Assembly: GCA_050953425.1 (NCBI GenBank)
Contig: JBMNMQ010000007.1
Location: 124,001-188,000, forward strand
Direction: 5' to 3'
Source of the DNA: RUG100 sp050953425
Lineage (GTDB): Bacteria; Bacillota; Clostridia; Peptostreptococcales; Anaerovoracaceae
Length of the DNA stretch: 64,000 nt
A program made the translations under genes and the position numbers. Positions within the stretch are counted from its first letter, which is position 1. Every line of letters begins with the position of its first letter. This document shows positions 26,002 through 34,822 of this stretch, piece by piece. Under the pieces are notes generated by a model. The model did not search any database. It saw only the letters and a program-made list of their open reading frames with translations, and was not told where the DNA came from.

Positions 26002-27777
26002 ATGATGAAGAGGAGAACAAAATGCATGAAAGGGCTGATCGCCGTGCTGGCCGCGGCAATGACACTGACGGCCCTGCCGGTGACGGCGCCGGCGTTCGGT
26101 GCGGATGCTGCACAGTGGACAGACCTGGAAGACGCGGTGCTGCTGGTCGACGGCGGTACCGAGGCAGAGGGGAAGGGACACAACGGTTTTCGCCGCAGCT
26201 GCACCTGGCTGACACAGGCGCAGCTCGACGGCATAAGCAGTGAGGAAACAGCCGATGCTTTCTTCGAAGCGGAAACCGAGGATTCTTTCCTCGGCGGCAC
26301 AGCAGAGAGCGATTGGATCGTTTATTCGGCGTTGACCAGAGAGGAAAAGGGCGGATTTGGCTTTCGCCGTCTGGAGAGCGGCCTGTCGCTGGCGGCGATG
26401 CGCGAGGCGCTGGGCTGCAGCACGACGGATCGGGTGTTTTTCCGTGCCCGCGACGGCTGGCCGAAAAGCAGCCAGGAAATCAGCGGCGGCAGCGGCGGCG
26501 CGAGCGGCGGACTTTGGGTGAGGCGCTATACGTTTGCCAGTGAAGATGCGCCGGAAGACAGCGGCACGGAAGTCAAACCCGCTGTTGCGCTGACGGGCAG
26601 CAGACTGACCCGGGACGGTCTGGTCGATGAAGATGAATCGACGCTGGAGACGCCGCTGCTGGTGCTCGGCCAGCTGACAGCCGGCGATTACAACGCGCAG
26701 TACATGGGAAGGAATCTGCGCGAGATCGACTTCGGCGCGACGCCGACGGTACTGACGATCGATGACAACGGCATGGCAGAGGATCTGACGGCCGGACAGG
26801 TCATCTGCGGCACAGCGGCCGGAGCTTCCATCGACCGGCAGCAGCTGACCTGCACGGTCACTGCCGGCGGCAGTGAACATACCCTGTCGGCGGCCGGCGT
26901 CAAACTGTCGGAACTCCTGGATAATGCCGGCGTCAGTACTGAAAACAGCATCTGCACCGCGGCAGCAGCGACGGGTTCGGACGCAGAGACGCAGTCTCTC
27001 GATACGGAAGAACTGGAGCGGTACTTCGTGGCCGATGAGGCCGGTTTCGACGGGAAGCCGCTGACAGCCGGTTCGGCCGCAATGCGTACGCTGACGCAGA
27101 GTGACGGGGCGGACCTGCTGCTGCTGTCTCCGCGGAACGACGGCACGTACACCGCCGCGCCGCTGCGCACGCTCAAGGTGGTACGTATGGAACTTCCGGC
27201 GCCGGCCGGGGCGAAGGCGGCCCGCGTGGATTACCGCAGTCTGAAAGTGTCCTGGAAGCGGACTGCCGGGGCCGGCTGCTACCGGATCGATCGTTATAAC
27301 GGACGTACCGGGCGCTGGAAGCAGGTTAAAATTTTGAACGGCGTCGATACTGTGAAGTGGACAGATCGCGGGCTGGAGACGGGCACCTCGTATCGTTACC
27401 GCATTACTCCGGGTCGGGACAGCAGCGGCAGCCGGATGTGGGGCCGCAGTGCCGTCACGGCGGCGGTTTCTCCCTGCCTGACAAGAGGGTGTCTGACCGG
27501 GTGCCGGAAAAAGAGCGGCCGGCGCACTGGTCTCGCCTGGAAGAAAACGGCCGGTGCGTCCGGCTATCAGGTGCAGCGGGCGCGCAGCCGAAATATGAAA
27601 AAAGGCCGCAGAACGATGACGCTGCGGGGCGGCCGCCGCACTTCCTGGACCAGCGGCAGACTGAAAAAAGGCCGGACTTATTACTACCGCGTGCGGGCCT
27701 GGCGCACCGTGGCGGGGAAAAAGGTCCCCGGCGCGTATTCGACGGTGCGCAGAGTGCGTTTCCAGGGCGACGAATAA
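26002..27777 (+). CDS. Secreted protein with two SUOX-like regions and two FN3 domains
   Basis: 591 residues from ATG 26002. Signal peptide (about 1-34). First SUOX-like region about 40-245 ('LSLAAMREALG', 'VFFRARDGWPKS', 'PLLVLGQLTAGDY'), second about 270-395 ('GVKLSELLDNAGV', 'LLLLSPRNDG', 'APLRTLKVV'). Two FN3 domains follow (about 400-490 and 500-590), both closing with the Lys/Arg-rich 'KKGRTYYYRVRAWR' type motif shared by other proteins of this cluster. Probably a wall-bound ligand-binding protein. It begins 151 bases after the membrane-anchored SUOX gene. Confidence 0.75.
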   Translation: MMKRRTKCMKGLIAVLAAAMTLTALPVTAPAFGADAAQWTDLEDAVLLVDGGTEAEGKGHNGFRRSCTWLTQAQLDGISSEETADAFFEAETEDSFLGGTAESDWIVYSALTREEKGGFGFRRLESGLSLAAMREALGCSTTDRVFFRARDGWPKSSQEISGGSGGASGGLWVRRYTFASEDAPEDSGTEVKPAVALTGSRLTRDGLVDEDESTLETPLLVLGQLTAGDYNAQYMGRNLREIDFGATPTVLTIDDNGMAEDLTAGQVICGTAAGASIDRQQLTCTVTAGGSEHTLSAAGVKLSELLDNAGVSTENSICTAAAATGSDAETQSLDTEELERYFVADEAGFDGKPLTAGSAAMRTLTQSDGADLLLLSPRNDGTYTAAPLRTLKVVRMELPAPAGAKAARVDYRSLKVSWKRTAGAGCYRIDRYNGRTGRWKQVKILNGVDTVKWTDRGLETGTSYRYRITPGRDSSGSRMWGRSAVTAAVSPCLTRGCLTGCRKKSGRRTGLAWKKTAGASGYQVQRARSRNMKKGRRTMTLRGGRRTSWTSGRLKKGRTYYYRVRAWRTVAGKKVPGAYSTVRRVRFQGDE

Positions 27778-27810
27778 TAAATCGCGGAAAAAATAACGAA
27801 TCTTCCGAAA

Positions 27811-27854
27811 GTGTTGTTGAAACAACAGGAACATTATTCGTAACCTGCTATAAT
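27811..27854 (+). promoter_or_regulatory. Crp/Fnr-type palindrome plus -10 box (site 5)
   Basis: GTGTTGTT-GA-AACAACAG: perfect 7+2+7 palindrome (27812-27827), centre 27819.5. TATAAT at 27849-27854. Distance 29.5 bases, as for sites 1 and 4. A start near 27861 gives a 58-base leader to the next gene. Confidence 0.75.
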
Positions 27855-27918
27855 CAAATTGTTCTTGCAACTGTTACTGTGCTATTGAAAGGAGGAAGCG
27901 GAACCACCGCAACGAAAT

Positions 27919-29535
27919 ATGAATTTCACCAATAGCAGAAAAAGTAAATGGCTGGCCGTCCTGCTGACGATTGCCATGGTGGCGACCTGCGTCGCGATCA
28001 TGCCGCTCGGCACCGCAAAGGCGGCAGCTGCGAAAAAAGCGCCGAACGGCTCGACCAAGAACGCAGTCTTCTACATCGCTGTCGACGCCGATGCTGACGG
28101 GACTGTGACCGGAGCAAAGGATGCGGTCTATTACTATACGCTGAAGGAAATCAAAGCGTACGGGGATACCCAGTCCTACTCGTTTATCAACCACGGCGTG
28201 ATGGAAAACGTCAGCGTCAAGGGCGCCAAGCTGAAAAACCTGCTGGACAATACGACCGGCATCGACTGGAATTCGTCCTGGAAGATCCAGTACATGGAGG
28301 AAGATGCGTACCACGCAAGCGCCGAAAACTATAAGGACACCATCCAGGGACTGACTGATCCGCAAGGCGCCGGCAACGGCAGCGGCAGCGGCAAGCCGGC
28401 CGATACGATCATCGGCTATGCAGCCATGACCACTTATGAAAAACCGGACGCGAACAACGTCAACGAAACCACGTACACGAACTTTACGGACTACGAGCGG
28501 GACATGTCCAGCGTGCGCGCCTATCGTCAGGGCACTAACGCCAATGATTCCACGCTCAAGATGCTCAACGGCGTCGTCATCAGTCCGAGCGGCGACCTCA
28601 GCGGCAAAAACGGCTATCAGCTGGTGAGCCGCGACAACGCCGGCAATAAGATTGCTCCGGATAAAGAAATCCTCGGGTTCCCCGCAGGGATCAAATGGGA
28701 AGCGGAGCCCAACATCAACGTCGGCTGGGCGACACTCGACAGCGAACAGGACGGAGCCTGGACCGGAACCGGCCGGCGGGTTACGATCGGCACCGGCTCC
28801 GATGCGGAAGTCGCCTTTCGCTACACAGAAAAACCGTTCCTGAAGGTGACTGCCAACGGCCGTACGACGACCTTCAAACGCTCCAACATCGATGCTATGT
28901 CCGAGGAGTATCCGAGCAATACCGACGGCAGCGGCACGGCCTATAAATATTACGGCTATGACAAACCGATGTATATCCGCTACCAGGGCGTTGAACTCAG
29001 CAGTCTGCTGAGCGAACCGGAAAACGGCGAGAAGGTCTATCTTGTCACAGAGAATGGCACGGTGAAGGATATTACCGACAGCATTGACAAATATTTTGTG
29101 GCCGAATACTATTCACAGTCAAAGAGCAGCACGAATATCAGCAACAGCAAACGCATGCCGCTGAACTATGATGCCGCCGTGCTGGTCGATAAGACGAGTG
29201 CGCCGGTGGAATACAGCAATGACGACAGCGATTTCAATGCGGCTTCCGGCCAGAAACCGACCATCTACGAAAATGCACAGATCGTTGTTGCCGCAGCACC
29301 TGCGGCAGTGACGGGCCTCAAAGCGAAATCTTCCTCGAAAAGAGTGAAGCTGAGCTGGAAGAAAACAACCGGGGCAAAACAGTACAGCGTCTATCGCGCC
29401 ACGAAGAAAACCGGCAGCTACAAAAAAATTGCAACGGTTAAGAAAAACGCCTATACGTCGAAGAAACTGAAGAAGGGCCGGACGTACTACTTCAAGGGTC
29501 AGAGCCAAGCGCTCCGATCGGCAGGACTTACTTAA
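27919..29535 (+). CDS. Secreted SUOX-like / FN3 surface protein, C-terminus frameshifted
   Basis: The open frame gives 538 residues. A signal peptide (about 1-36, ending AKAAAA) is followed by two SUOX-like regions (about 45-240 and 305-430; 'VSVKGAKLKNLLDNTTG', 'YQGVELSSLLSEP') and one FN3 domain from about 460. The FN3 domain breaks at 29497: the expected KVRA continues one frame on, and the expected end (NGTYSKVVKVKVK, stop 29574-29576) one frame further. Both changes are +1, so the intact protein would be about 550 residues. ATG 27919 has an unusually distant ribosome site (GGAGG about 23 bases upstream). The promoter is at 27811-27854. Confidence 0.75.
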   Translation: MNFTNSRKSKWLAVLLTIAMVATCVAIMPLGTAKAAAAKKAPNGSTKNAVFYIAVDADADGTVTGAKDAVYYYTLKEIKAYGDTQSYSFINHGVMENVSVKGAKLKNLLDNTTGIDWNSSWKIQYMEEDAYHASAENYKDTIQGLTDPQGAGNGSGSGKPADTIIGYAAMTTYEKPDANNVNETTYTNFTDYERDMSSVRAYRQGTNANDSTLKMLNGVVISPSGDLSGKNGYQLVSRDNAGNKIAPDKEILGFPAGIKWEAEPNINVGWATLDSEQDGAWTGTGRRVTIGTGSDAEVAFRYTEKPFLKVTANGRTTTFKRSNIDAMSEEYPSNTDGSGTAYKYYGYDKPMYIRYQGVELSSLLSEPENGEKVYLVTENGTVKDITDSIDKYFVAEYYSQSKSSTNISNSKRMPLNYDAAVLVDKTSAPVEYSNDDSDFNAASGQKPTIYENAQIVVAAAPAAVTGLKAKSSSKRVKLSWKKTTGAKQYSVYRATKKTGSYKKIATVKKNAYTSKKLKKGRTYYFKGQSQALRSAGLT

Positions 29536-29689
29536 ATGGAACTTATTCCAAGGTCGTCAAAGTCAAAGTCAAATAAACAGAATGAATCCTGTCAAGTAAT
29601 TCATCAGCAGCCGATGTTCCCGCACCGGCTGCTGATGTTGTACGGAATGCGAACCGGGTTTCGCAGAGAGACAGAACAAGAGGTGCGAA

Positions 29690-31426
29690 ATGAAGGAAAA
29701 AACGGATCCATGTCGGCAGACGGGCAGCGTGGACAGCGCTGTGCTTTGTACTGGCGGCGGCCTGGGTGCTGCTGCCGCCTGCCGCGTCTGCGAAAACAGC
29801 CGGCATGCGGGAAGCAGGAGAAGCCGCTGTGCAGATAACCGAAAACGGCACTGTGAAAACAGGTCTTGCCGTTTACGGCGACGATGTGCAGGGAAACTGC
29901 GGCCTGTCCCGCAATATCTATTTCCTTACCCAGGATCAGCTGGAAGACATCAAGGACAAACAGAGCGCCGACGGATACGGACTCGGCAGCGATGCTTACC
30001 TCAGGGATTCAGGTGTATTCCTCTTATGAAACACCACGGAGAGGGAGCCTATCATTATACGCGGGCATCCGGCCTCAGCATTCCGGCGATGCTGCAGGCG
30101 CTCACCGGAAGCCATTACGGCAATGTGAAATATTTCTTCATTAAGGCGCGGGACGGCTATAACCTCTACGCAGGCAGTCAACAGCATCAATGAACTGCAG
30201 TACTTTGCGCCCGGCGATGCGGCGGGCGTGCCCAGTGCGGCGCCGATGATTGCCCTCTATAAGAGCACCAATGAGTACGTCAACCGCGCCGACGGGGTGG
30301 TGCCGGACAGCGCCGCACGTCTGGAACCCGGCAGGGAGGTGCTGGCCTTCGGGCAGGAGGAGGTGAATACCCCCAATAACTGCCAATTTGTCAAGGGCGT
30401 CGATCAGGTGGCGGCGGTCAGAGAATTTGGCGTGCTCCCCGAAAGCATGACGTCTTCCAGTACAAAGGGCATGCTGCGGATCGACGCGATGCTGCACGGC
30501 ACGATCCGCGATCGCTCTTACACCTATGGCAGCGGCGGCCTCAGCGGTGACATACCGGGTGCGCGGCCTTTCGCTGGACGATGCGGCTGCAGAGATGGGA
30601 CTCGGTGAACTGCTGGCCGACCGTGCAGACTACCGTCTGCGCCTGACCGGTGCCGACGGCAAAACGGTGCTGGTACCGCAGAATCGTCTGTCGCAGGCGA
30701 CGCTGGCCTGGGACAGCGATACGGCTCCGGCGGGGCAGACCGGCTATTATGCCGCTTATCTGGCGGACGGCACGGCGGATACCGCGGTGCTCGCGAACGT
30801 CACCGCGATCGATGTGGTCTCGGCTTCCGGGCAGACGGTGACCAGCAGAGTCACGGCGCCGAAGGCACCGACCGGTCTGCGGCTCACCTATGCGTCGGCC
30901 GCTTCCCTGCGGCTGACCTGGAAAAAAGTCAGCGATGCGTCCGGCTATCGCGTCTATCGCAGTACCGGGTCGCACGGCAGCTGGACGCTGCGCAAAACGT
31001 GCAGCGGCCGGACCGCGGCTTTCACCGACAGCGGCCTGACCCCGGGCCGGCTCTATCGCTACCCGCGTTGTCGCCAGCCGTACTGCGTATGGGGACAGCT
31101 ATGACAGCAGTCCCTCGGCGGCCGTGAAGGCAGAGGCAGCGATTCGCCGGCCGGCGCTGGCCGTGAAGAAGAGCGGCAGGAAAAGCCGTGCGCGTTTCCT
31201 GGAAAAAGATCAGCGGAGCCGACGGATATCAGCTCTGCCGTGCCGCCTCGAAAAAGGGCAGGTATAAAAAGATCGCGACCGTCAGGGGCGCGGCAAAAAA
31301 CCTCCTTCAAGGATCGCAAGGTGCGGCCGCGGCCGGCACTATTACTACAAGGTGCGAGCCTGCAAGAAGATCGGCGGCAGAACCTATTACAGCAGTTATT
31401 CCCCGGTGCGCGGTATTCGCCGCTAG
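29690..31426 (+). pseudogene. SUOX-like / FN3 secreted protein gene broken by nine +1 frame changes
   Basis: Read across frames, this stretch encodes the same kind of protein as the 26002 gene: signal peptide (CFVLAAAWVLLPPAASA), SUOX-like halves ('IYFLTQDQLEDIK', 'ASGLSIPAMLQALTG', 'YFFIKARDGYN', 'EVLAFGQEEVN', 'MGLGELLADRADYRL'), then two FN3 domains ending 'YYSSYSPVRGIRR' at TAG 31424. The frame must step +1 near 29697-29702, 30011-30022, 30030-30040, 30170-30177, 30530-30541, 31060-31066, 31180-31190, 31295-31300 and 31325-31332. All nine go the same way; several are in homopolymers. It is either a decayed gene or a stretch with insertion errors. ATG 29690 has AGAGGTG upstream. Confidence 0.75.
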
Positions 31427-31534
31427 GCGGAATCGGGCAGCGGGGCATGCAGCGCGCTCGCGCTGCGGTCGGGCCCGTGTCCGCGCATTAACGAGCCGGC
31501 GGCCCCCGCCGAACAGACGAAAGAACGGTGAAAA

Positions 31535-32215
31535 ATGGCGGCACAATGCATCACGTCAGAGAAACTGCGTTTTGCCTACGCGGATTATCCGCAGCGGCGG
31601 GTTCTCGACGGCCTCGATTTTGAGGTCGAAGAGGGCACGATCACGGCACTCGCCGGCCCCTCCGGCTGCGGCAAGAGCACGCTCTGTCAGATTCTGACGG
31701 GCGTGATTCCCGCCTGCATCGACGGCGATCTGCAGGGCCGCGTCTGCCTCGAGGGCCGCGAGCTGGCCGGCCGCCGCCCGGCGGAGCTGGCGGAAGTGGT
31801 CGGCTATGTGATGCAGGATCCGGACCGCCAGATCATCGCCTCCGCGGTCGAGGACGAGCTGGCGTTCGGCCCGGAGAATCTCTGCCTGCCGCCGGCGGAG
31901 ATCCGCCGCCGGGTCGACGAGACGCTCGAGCTGCTCGCCCTCACCGATCTCGCGGAAGCCGACCCGGCCCGGCTCAGCGGCGGCCAGAAGCAGCTGGTCG
32001 CAATCGGCGCCGTGCTGACGATGGCGCCGCGCATTCTCATCATGGACGAACCGTTCTCCTTCCTTGACGACCCCGGCAGGAGCCGGCTGGCGGAAATTCT
32101 GACCCGCCTGCGGCAGCAGGGGAGAACAGTGCTGGTCGTCGACCACGACTACGAGGCACTGGATTTTGTCGATCGTCTGCTCTGGATGGAGGGAGGAAAA
32201 GTCAGTGAGCATTGA
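31535..32215 (+). CDS. ECF transporter ATPase (first subunit)
   Basis: 226 residues. Complete ABC ATPase: Walker A GPSGCGKST, Q-loop VMQDPDRQI, signature LSGGQ, Walker B ILIMDEP, His switch VVDHD. The 'QDPDRQI' Q-loop is characteristic of ECF/CbiO-type ATPases rather than importers with periplasmic binding proteins. It overlaps the second ATPase by 11 bases. Together with the EcfT fusion downstream it supplies the energy-coupling module, presumably for the S component at 24653. Confidence 0.92.
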   Translation: MAAQCITSEKLRFAYADYPQRRVLDGLDFEVEEGTITALAGPSGCGKSTLCQILTGVIPACIDGDLQGRVCLEGRELAGRRPAELAEVVGYVMQDPDRQIIASAVEDELAFGPENLCLPPAEIRRRVDETLELLALTDLAEADPARLSGGQKQLVAIGAVLTMAPRILIMDEPFSFLDDPGRSRLAEILTRLRQQGRTVLVVDHDYEALDFVDRLLWMEGGKVSEH

Positions 32216-32876
32216 AGTCGAGCAGGTCACATTCCGCTATCTGGAGCAGGCACCCGCGGTGCTGCGGGATTTCAGCGCTTCCTTTGCCGACGGCCGCATC
32301 ACCGCCGTGGTCGGGAACAACGGCTGCGGCAAGACGACGCTGTCGCGGCTGATCCTCGGCATCCTGCGGCCGCAGCAGGGCCGCATCACGGTTGACGGGA
32401 CGCCCGCGGCCGATCTTTCGCTGGCCGAAATGGGACGCCGCATCGGGTATGTGATGCAGAATCCGGCACGGCAGATCTTCTCGACCTCGGTGCGCGAGGA
32501 GATGCTCTACGGCCTCCACAATCTCGGCCTCGACGGGGCGGAAGCCAAGCGACGGGCAGCGGCGTATCTGGAACGCTTTGATCTCGCCGGCCGCGAAGAG
32601 GAATTCCCCTTTGACCTTTCCCACGGCGAAAAGCAGCGGCTGGTGCTGGCGGCGGTGCTGGCGATGCAGCCGCGGTGGCTGATGCTCGATGAGCCGACGG
32701 CGGCGCTCGACTACGGCCGCCGCGACCGGCTCTGCGAATATCTGCTGGAACTGAAGAAGGAGCGCGCCTGCGGCGTGCTGCTGATCAGCCACGACCGCCG
32801 CTTTATCGAACGCTGCGCCGACGAGGTTCTTCGCATCGAGGACGGCCGGGCGGTGCCGGGAGGGAACCATGCATAA
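32205..32876 (+). CDS. ECF transporter ATPase (second subunit)
   Basis: 223 residues from GTG 32205, preceded by GGGAGGAAA inside the previous gene. Walker A GNNGCGKTT, Q-loop VMQNPARQI, Walker B LMLDEP, switch ISHDRR. The signature is LSHGE instead of LSGGQ; variants occur in one half of asymmetric ATPase pairs, so one composite site may be weaker. Overlaps the EcfT fusion by eight bases. Confidence 0.92.
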   Translation: MSIEVEQVTFRYLEQAPAVLRDFSASFADGRITAVVGNNGCGKTTLSRLILGILRPQQGRITVDGTPAADLSLAEMGRRIGYVMQNPARQIFSTSVREEMLYGLHNLGLDGAEAKRRAAAYLERFDLAGREEEFPFDLSHGEKQRLVLAAVLAMQPRWLMLDEPTAALDYGRRDRLCEYLLELKKERACGVLLISHDRRFIERCADEVLRIEDGRAVPGGNHA

Positions 32877-34791
32877 GCTCGACCGGGTCGATCCGCGCGC
32901 CAAAATCGTCATGATCATTGCCATCTCCACAGCGGCGATGATGGTGGAGGACATTCGCATGCTGGCCGGACTGCTGGCCGGCACTCTTCTGCTCCTGCTG
33001 ATCGGCGGTGTCGCGCCGGCGCGTCAGCTGCGCCAGGCCCGTTCGGCGTTCGGCATCGTTCTCTTTCTCTTTCTGATCCAGGCGGTGTTCGGCCGCTGGA
33101 TTCTCGGCGCGATGCTGTGCCTGCGTCTGCTGATCCTCATCATGTCGGCGCTGATCCTGATGACGGGACGGGCGCGTGATTATCTGCTGGGACTGGCGCA
33201 GTGGAAGATTCCCTACGAGATCGTCTTCATGGTCATGACCGGTCTGCACTTCTTTCCGATCCTCCGCGACGAAGCCAGGGACGTCTACTGCAGCATCCAG
33301 CTGCGCGGCACCGAAGTCAGGAAAACATCCCTGCGCGGCAGGCTGCGCGTCTACCGGCGCATCTGCCTGCCGATTCTGGCCGGGGCCATGGGGCGGGCGC
33401 GCGACCTGTCGACCGCCATGGAAGCGAGAGCTTTCCGCGCCCGTCCGCGGCGCACGTATATGCGGCACCTGACGCTGCAGCGGCGCGACTGGGTGCTGAT
33501 GATTGTGCTGCCGCTGCTGTGCGCCGGCTATATCTTCGCCGGTACCGTGGTGGTCGGCAAAGACCCGGCCGAGGCGGCGGCTACGCTGCAGAAGCGGCCG
33601 ACGCAGGTCGTCCTTTCCTGGACCGGCGATCCCGCCTCGACGCAGACGATCAGCTGGACCTCGCCGCAGAAGTCGGCACAGTACGTGCGCTGGGCGGCGA
33701 AGAGGGACTATCGCGCGCGCGGCGACTACAGTCACTGGAAGAAAGCCGCGGCGCATCGGCTGCGCGGCGGCGGCTTCCGCTGCAGCGTGACCCTTACCGG
33801 CCTGCGCCGGCATGAAGAAGTGCACTACGCGGTCGGCGCCGGCCGCCGCTGGACCCGGGACGCCTCTTTCACCGTCGGCGGCGTGCCGGCGGACGACGGC
33901 TTCCTCTTCAGCCGGAAGGCCGGCAGCGATTCTTCCTCCGACAGGAAGACCGGCGGCTTTTCCTTCCTCTCCCTCGGTGACGTGCAGTACGGTCTGCGCG
34001 AGCGCGATTACGAAAAATGGGGTGAACTGCTGCAGCGCGCCCGGCGGGAGCAGCCGCAGGCGGCATTCTGTCTGATGACGGGCGACATGGTGGAGCACAG
34101 CGGCGATCCGGCCGACTGGAACGCGTTCTGGGAAGAGGGGAAGGGTGTCTTCGACCGGCTGCCGCTGATGACGGCACCCGGCAATCACGAAACCTCGATC
34201 AAACCGTATACCTACCTGCAGGAAATGGCGCTGCCGGAGAACGGACCGGCCGGCCTCAGGGAGGAGTTCTACTCGTTCGATGTCGGCGGCTGTCACTTTG
34301 TTTCGCTCAACAGCAACCTCTTCCTCGACGAGCGCAGGGATGCGCTGGGTGAGCAGAAGTGGCGGCAGGAAATCGCCGCTTCCCGCAGCTGGCTGACCCG
34401 GGACCTGCAGGCAGCCGGCACGAAGCGGATCATCGTCTTCTTCCACCATCCGGCCTATCCGGTCAGCGAGGACGGCAGCCCTGTCTATCGGCGCATCCGC
34501 CGCAGCTGGACGCCGATTCTGGAGAAATATCATGTGCCGCTGGTGATCTGCGGCCATCAGCATACATATATGCGGACGAAAAAAATCGGCGGTGTGACCT
34601 ATGTCATGGCCGATTCGGGCTTCAAGCCGGATTACTACTACCGCGAGGGGGATCTTCTGCCGGATTATGTGCGCAAGGTGAGTACGGCGGAGAGCACCTA
34701 TGAAATCTATACGGTGGACAGCCGCGGCATTCACGGACGCGCCGTCGACAGTGACGGGAAAACGGTCGATTCGTTTACGGTCGGCCGGTGA
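32869..34791 (+). CDS. EcfT transmembrane protein fused to a purple-acid-phosphatase-like ectodomain
   Basis: 640 residues in one uninterrupted frame. Residues about 1-200 are EcfT/CbiQ: 'HKLDRVDPRAKIVMIIAIS', several helices, and the coupling helices with 'LRGTEVRKTS' and 'MEARAFRARPRRTY'. A further helix (about 206-228) leads outside to a purple-acid-phosphatase N-terminal fold (about 245-340, 'PTQVVLSWTGDPASTQTISW') and a metallophosphatase domain with all metal motifs: GDVQYG (about 368), TGDMVEH (404), GNHE (437), HHP (525), GHQH (561). The topology suggests dephosphorylation of a substrate outside the cell next to its importer. ATG overlaps the preceding ATPase gene. Confidence 0.88.
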   Translation: MHKLDRVDPRAKIVMIIAISTAAMMVEDIRMLAGLLAGTLLLLLIGGVAPARQLRQARSAFGIVLFLFLIQAVFGRWILGAMLCLRLLILIMSALILMTGRARDYLLGLAQWKIPYEIVFMVMTGLHFFPILRDEARDVYCSIQLRGTEVRKTSLRGRLRVYRRICLPILAGAMGRARDLSTAMEARAFRARPRRTYMRHLTLQRRDWVLMIVLPLLCAGYIFAGTVVVGKDPAEAAATLQKRPTQVVLSWTGDPASTQTISWTSPQKSAQYVRWAAKRDYRARGDYSHWKKAAAHRLRGGGFRCSVTLTGLRRHEEVHYAVGAGRRWTRDASFTVGGVPADDGFLFSRKAGSDSSSDRKTGGFSFLSLGDVQYGLRERDYEKWGELLQRARREQPQAAFCLMTGDMVEHSGDPADWNAFWEEGKGVFDRLPLMTAPGNHETSIKPYTYLQEMALPENGPAGLREEFYSFDVGGCHFVSLNSNLFLDERRDALGEQKWRQEIAASRSWLTRDLQAAGTKRIIVFFHHPAYPVSEDGSPVYRRIRRSWTPILEKYHVPLVICGHQHTYMRTKKIGGVTYVMADSGFKPDYYYREGDLLPDYVRKVSTAESTYEIYTVDSRGIHGRAVDSDGKTVDSFTVGR

Positions 34792-34822
34792 CCGAGACGC
34801 GGCTGCGCGGCCGGCGGGGCGT

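Noticed and set aside
29690..31426. Programmed +1 frameshifting as the way this gene is read
   Set aside because: Nine different sequences would have to shift, with no shared slippery codon pair, stop codon or stimulator; errors or gene decay explain it more simply.
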